Of a DNA stretch of 32,974 nucleotides, positions 30,139-32,974 are shown piece by piece; the first letter of the stretch is position 1; the number at the start of each line of letters is the position of its first letter. Under the pieces are notes generated by a model. It did not search any database and was not told where the DNA came from. It saw only the letters and a list, made by a program, of their open reading frames with translations. A program made the position numbers and the translations under genes. Origin of the DNA: a virus; the IMG/VR virus record IMGVR_UViG_3300048672_000692, positions 1 to 32,974 of that record. One strand, given 5' to 3'.

Positions 30139-30407
30139 TATTCTCCATTAGCAAAAACGTTCTGACTTCCCTCGGACTTAGTGTCAGGAGGGAAGTCATC
30201 ATCACGGTCACCTATCCGTGTTATTGCTTTGTCGTTCACAAAAACATTGGGTGAACCTTGTACTGTAGCATTAGGAGGAAAATCTGAGTCTTTGTCTCCA
30301 AGTCTACAGACACCCTTCTAATTTACAAACACATTCTGACTCTATTCTTGCATTGAATCTGGTGGAAGATCTGTATCCTTGTCACCAATTCGTACTACAC
30401 CTGGCAT
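30138..30407 (-). CDS. PAAR-like spike-tip protein with three repeats, two in-frame TAGs
   Basis: 89 aa from ATG 30407 (AGGAG upstream). TAGs at 30342-30344 (codon 22) and 30318-30320 (codon 30). Three near-identical ~31-residue units: VVRIGDKDTDLPPDSMQEXS, QNVFVNXKGVCRLGDKDSDF, SPNVFVNDKAITRIGDRDDD and SQNVFANGE. This is the PAAR pattern ('G-S-x-N-V-F-V-N-G-K-x-x-x-R-x-GD') of T4 gp5.4-type needle tips. The canonical zinc-binding histidines are absent; Asp stands in the equivalent loop of every repeat. It would cap the tail spike. Confidence 0.88.
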
Positions 30408-30419
30408 GATTACTCCTAA

Positions 30420-30842
30420 TCAGGTATTTAAGATCTGGTAAAGATGAGAGATGTCATGGGTAAAACGATCTCGCATGCGATCCATTGCTTCTTCTGGCAC
30501 ACCATGCACACTCTTGAAATTCCCATGCATTGTCATACAGACAACAGCAGAGTCGGTTTCCTTGGCGATCTCGAAGTATGGCTTCAGTTCTTTGGTGGTG
30601 GTAAAGGTATTGGATACCCAAGTGTCAAAACCTTGTTCAAGCGAACCTCGAGTTTGAGTCTGACACCAAACATGAGCAGCCCCAAGTTTCGATGCGTCAA
30701 ACTGATACACTCCATCCTTCATAAAGAACATGTCAGCCTCGTAATGGTTGACTAGCGCATGAAGTTGGTACTTTACAAAGGAAGACTTCCCGGAGCCAGG
30801 CAGTCCTCGGACGAGATACAAGATTGGTTGTCGATTTTGCAT
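30420..30842 (-). CDS. P-loop kinase-like ATPase (polynucleotide kinase-type)
   Basis: 140 aa. LVRGLPGSGKSS (Walker A at 13-21) opens a small kinase fold; YEADMFFMKDGVYQFD and HVWCQTQTR follow, as in phage and NEDD4BP2-like polynucleotide-kinase ATPases. ATG 30842 has GAGGA upstream. Encoded next to RNA ligase, so RNA end healing is possible, but it lacks a phosphatase domain. Confidence 0.75.
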   Translation of the reverse strand: MQNRQPILYLVRGLPGSGKSSFVKYQLHALVNHYEADMFFMKDGVYQFDASKLGAAHVWCQTQTRGSLEQGFDTWVSNTFTTTKELKPYFEIAKETDSAVVCMTMHGNFKSVHGVPEEAMDRMRDRFTHDISHLYQILNT

Positions 30843-30958
30843 TTCTTTTCCTCATGTGCTCGAATAACTTCTCGAGCAAATTTTACATAGTCCCAAAATT
30901 TGAAGTGCGGATCGGTGATACTCTTTCGAATATCTTTGATCTCTTGATCAGTTAACAT
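30773..30958 (-). CDS. Small unknown protein overlapping the kinase gene
   Basis: 61 aa: MLTDQEIKDIRKSITDPHFK then FWDYVKFAREVIRAHEEK. ATG 30958 overlaps the RNA ligase stop. Its last 70 bp overlap the kinase start, so the cysteine-rich tail (CKIDNQSCISSEDC) may be fortuitous. The N-terminal half resembles a common short phage protein ('LTD-x-EI ... FAR-x-I-x-A-H'). Confidence 0.6.
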   Translation of the reverse strand: MLTDQEIKDIRKSITDPHFKFWDYVKFAREVIRAHEEKKCKIDNQSCISSEDCLAPGSLPL

Positions 30959-31988
30959 TTACTTGTTCAATCCAGAATTTCTTTGCGCGAGTTGCAATGA
31001 TGCCATTGACATCTTTTGGCTCGATCAGAGAAGCAACCATAGTGTCTGCTTCTTCGCGAAAGATATCTCCCATGACCCACTTGATGAAATGACCTGTGGA
31101 AGTCATGTCAATGGGGTGGCCGAGTTCCTTCATCTTCTCAAGTCCTTGATTCAGACGATTTTCAGTCAGAGTCTTATCGACGAACTCAGCCTGAGATGTC
31201 ATCTTCTCAGGATCCAGCATAGCTGTGGTCTTGACCTTAGACACGCTGTGCTTTTCGCCCTTGATCTTTGCCGTGTTGCCTTTCACAAAGTCGGGAGTAT
31301 CGGCATCAACAATCGGCACGATGACAACACCTTCACCGACCAGTTCTTCTGTAGCATCAGGTTTGAAGAATCGAGCCACTGGGCAGTCCTTCTCTACCAT
31401 ATTACACAGTTCGACGAATCGGTTCTGACTCAGCTCTGGCCGATCAAAGTCCACTTCCACTTCCCAGTGTGGGAAATCGTACTTGGTGTAGATTCTGTCG
31501 ATCTTTGATGTATTAGTTCCGAAGACTTTCTTAATCAAGTCCTTAGATTCCCATTCACGAGATTCTGCATTATCAGAGATGCGTACTCCAAAGATACAGA
31601 GCATCTTGTCCAGACCGTTGACACCAACACCCTTCTGGATATTGCCTCCAAACCATTCGCCAAAGATCTGAACTGTTCCAGAAGTAGCACCAGTTTCTTT
31701 GACAATCTTGTCAATGTAGGTGTTAAAAAGGTTCTTGTAACCCTGCCCGAAGAAACAGAATCCGGCGTTGTCAGACTCGATGGTCAGAATTCGTTCACGA
31801 GACTGGAAGTAAATGTCATCAACACCACCATTTACTGGTCGGCAGATGCCAGCATTACTGCCGTGGATCTTGACACTGACTTCGTACTTCACCTTTGGGT
31901 AAGGGACGCCATGATAGTCGGCACTAGAACGAATGTTCTTGACGATCTGACGGAATTGATTGATAGAGGGGAAAGAAATGTGTTCCAT
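30948..31988 (-). CDS. Rnl2-type RNA ligase
   Basis: 346 aa. The adenylation motif is YEVSVKIHGSNAGI (Lys40). Other nucleotidyltransferase motifs: YFQSRER near 60-66 (Ia), VQIFGEWFGG (III), ELVGEGVVIVP (IV) and TAKIKGEKHS (V), plus a C-terminal helical domain as in Rnl2. It seals broken RNA, classically tRNAs cut by host anticodon nucleases. TGA stop. A repeated promoter lies 32 nt upstream of the ATG. Confidence 0.9.
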   Translation of the reverse strand: MEHISFPSINQFRQIVKNIRSSADYHGVPYPKVKYEVSVKIHGSNAGICRPVNGGVDDIYFQSRERILTIESDNAGFCFFGQGYKNLFNTYIDKIVKETGATSGTVQIFGEWFGGNIQKGVGVNGLDKMLCIFGVRISDNAESREWESKDLIKKVFGTNTSKIDRIYTKYDFPHWEVEVDFDRPELSQNRFVELCNMVEKDCPVARFFKPDATEELVGEGVVIVPIVDADTPDFVKGNTAKIKGEKHSVSKVKTTAMLDPEKMTSQAEFVDKTLTENRLNQGLEKMKELGHPIDMTSTGHFIKWVMGDIFREEADTMVASLIEPKDVNGIIATRAKKFWIEQVNVN

Positions 31989-32020
31989 GATTTAGTCCTG
32001 ATTGTGTTGTCAATGGATGT

Positions 32021-32045
32021 ATTATATCACAGAAAGCAATAAAAG
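32021..32045 (-). promoter_or_regulatory. Repeated phage promoter
   Basis: CTTTTATT (32038-32045), 11-nt spacer, TATAAT (32021-32026) preceded by TGTGA. The TAA of the upstream 52-aa gene is the last part of the extended -10 (32022-32024), so the gene ends inside the promoter. Confidence 0.85.
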
Positions 32046-32180
32046 CATTGCTTCTCGAAAATCATCCTCGTCTTTTGCATAGTCTTCATGAAGAAACTCA
32101 GAACTAGGTAGATCTGGCCAAGTTATCACAACTTTATCTAGATCTACCCAGCCCAAGATATTAGTCTTTGGTTCCGTCAT
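32022..32180 (-). CDS. Small acidic unknown protein ending inside a promoter
   Basis: 52 aa from ATG 32180, overlapping the metallophosphoesterase end by 20 bp, to TAA 32022. MTEPKTNILGWVDLDKVVIT, WPDLPSSEFLHEDYAKDEDD, then LLLLSVI. The last residues LLLLSVI are encoded by the promoter box and -10, which shows how tightly the genome is packed. Function unknown. Confidence 0.65.
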   Translation of the reverse strand: MTEPKTNILGWVDLDKVVITWPDLPSSEFLHEDYAKDEDDFREAMLLLLSVI

Positions 32181-32766
32181 GGTGGCCATGCCTTTGGATT
32201 TCTCGGCGACTCATTTCGGAACAGATGTCATCCATATCATGGACTTTCATGAAGTTACCATCAAGACCCACATCGAGCTGCCGGACATTCATCCCTTGCA
32301 GATTCCGATGATCGTGATGAGAATGGCAATGCCCATGCAGGTTGATAGAACCATGATGTGAACGATCCCAAGTCAGGAATGGAAAGTGGTTCACCACAAT
32401 CTTGTACTTCTTTTCTTCGAACTTGTGATCGAATTCCAGGTAATCGCCTTCCCATACAACACCCATCAACTTCTTCTGTGAATGAAATGGTGTTGAATCG
32501 CGGTACTTCTTGTCATGGTTGCCCCAGACCAGTTTCTTGAAACCATTCATGCGCTTCAGAAACTCAGTAGTCTGGTCATGGCTACCAAAGCAAATATCAC
32601 CTGCGATGATCAAAGTGTCATCATCAGTAACAACCTTGTTGATGTTAGTAATGATGCTTTCATTCATCTCATCTACTGACTGGTAATGCCCACGAGACCA
32701 TGGGGAGTACTGGATGATGTTTTTGTGGCAGAAGTGGAGGTCACTAGTGATGTATGTTTTGCTCAT
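32161..32766 (-). CDS. Calcineurin-like metallophosphoesterase
   Basis: 201 aa, TAA stop. Metal-binding motifs in order: DLHFCH (9-14), AGDICFG (55-61), WGNHDK (81-86), NHFPF (126-130) and HGHCHSHH (144-151). This is the small single-domain phosphoesterase form found in many phages. Substrate unknown; near the RNA ligase and P-loop kinase, a 2',3'-cyclic phosphate or nucleotide substrate is possible. His-rich C-terminus. Confidence 0.85.
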   Translation of the reverse strand: MSKTYITSDLHFCHKNIIQYSPWSRGHYQSVDEMNESIITNINKVVTDDDTLIIAGDICFGSHDQTTEFLKRMNGFKKLVWGNHDKKYRDSTPFHSQKKLMGVVWEGDYLEFDHKFEEKKYKIVVNHFPFLTWDRSHHGSINLHGHCHSHHDHRNLQGMNVRQLDVGLDGNFMKVHDMDDICSEMSRREIQRHGHHDGTKD

Positions 32767-32772
32767 TTTATT

Positions 32773-32973
32773 TTACCAAGAAATTTTAAAACCGTAGTTC
32801 GTATGCATTGGTCCGCTATTATCGAAATCGTCAGCAAGACCACGTGGAATATATGGCGCACCATCTTTACTGATAGATGCATTATATCCCAATTCGATGA
32901 GCTTAGCCAAGACTGCTTTATTAAGAGGGGTTATTTTTGTATCCAAATGATCAAATGGACCCAATGAGCTAAT
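32773..32973 (-). CDS. Partial unknown gene, 5' end beyond window
   Basis: Frame open to the right edge. The visible part ends TAA 32773. A TTG at 32962-32964 could start it, but the frame continues upstream (ATT AGC TCA TTG) to the edge, so the true start may lie outside. PLNKAVLAKLIELGYNASIS then APYIPRGLADDFD. Function unknown. Confidence 0.65.
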   Translation of the reverse strand: MSSLGPFDHLDTKITPLNKAVLAKLIELGYNASISKDGAPYIPRGLADDFDNSGPMHTNYGFKISW

Positions 32974-32974
32974 G

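Noticed and set aside
101-30344. TAGs as sequencing errors
   Set aside because: Twenty-one independent in-frame errors all giving TAG, with no matching frameshifts or TAA/TGA errors (one exception), is implausible.
30963-31508. 181-codon plus-strand open frame
   Set aside because: Antisense to the RNA ligase, whose motifs are clear; no Shine-Dalgarno and Cys/His-rich composition typical of an antisense shadow.
1-32974. tRNA genes, including a CUA suppressor
   Set aside because: I looked for T-arm-like GGTTCRANNCC patterns on both strands and saw none; without a covariance-model search this is not proof of absence.
1-32974. CRISPR arrays, insertion sequences or attachment sites
   Set aside because: No regularly spaced repeats, transposase genes or integrase genes seen; the only clear repeats are promoters and two similar terminators.
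1-32974. TGA or TAA also reassigned
   Set aside because: Both are used as ordinary stops at overlapping gene junctions throughout. The one internal TAA (19477-19479) is best explained as a mutation.

Overview
The window looks like part of a large tailed-phage genome, probably a myovirus with T4-like replication and repair genes infecting a Gram-negative host. Evidence is the dense small genes, the many overlapping start/stop junctions, and the gene set: a T4-gp30-like ATP-dependent DNA ligase, a T4 RNase H-like 5'-3' nuclease, an Rnl2-type RNA ligase, DsbA, PhoH, ThyX, dCMP deaminase, MazG-like enzymes, a GH19 endolysin and a PAAR-like spike-tip protein. Every recognised gene but one is on the minus strand. 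The exception is an AT-rich GIY-YIG homing-endonuclease-type gene at 5989-6984, which looks inserted.

The main result is that TAG is not a stop codon here. About 80 genes end in TAA or TGA and none that I checked ends in TAG, while twelve genes are only complete if in-frame TAGs are read as an amino acid (21 TAGs in all). Examples are a SleB-type cell-wall hydrolase, the C-terminus of the GH19 endolysin, the zinc motif of dCMP deaminase, the N-termini of PhoH and a ClpP-like protease, a MazG-like enzyme, a three-repeat PAAR protein and the homing endonuclease (seven TAGs). With the standard code these genes are cut or invisible. Alignable TAG positions fall where relatives carry Ser, Thr, Ala, Cys, Gly or Asp, which favours serine; glutamine, the usual phage reassignment, is the main alternative. 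I saw no suppressor tRNA gene in the window.

Layout. 1-421: partial unknown gene. 512-4845: UDP-sugar and glycosylation cluster (UDP-glucose dehydrogenase, UDP-glucuronate decarboxylase, TAGT-like glycosyltransferase, SGNH-like protein), suggesting pentose modification of phage DNA. 4845-5913: ClpP-like protease and SleB-like hydrolase. 5989-6984: homing endonuclease. 6964-11512: small unknown genes, a type IV prepilin-like peptide and a PD-(D/E)XK nuclease. 11585-13343: endolysin, PhoH and a zinc ribbon. 13372-18852: HAD nucleotidase, MazG, RNase H and unknowns. 18854-21372: small early-type genes and one broken gene. 21373-21688: AT-rich non-coding stretch. 21710-25990: MazG-like, DsbA, WYL_2-like, dCMP deaminase and DNA ligase. 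26063-29222: small genes, an Acb2-like anti-CBASS protein, a membrane protein and ThyX. 29231-30407: three TAG-rich genes ending in a PAAR protein. 30420-32766: P-loop kinase, RNA ligase and metallophosphoesterase.

Transcription. A repeated minus-strand promoter (CTTTTATT, exactly 11 nt, then an extended -10 TATAAT) precedes nine short operons, with weaker variants before others. It resembles T4 MotA-dependent middle promoters. It often overlaps the end of the preceding gene, once shares its box with a terminator T-tract, and twice lies so close to the ATG that the mRNA should be leaderless.
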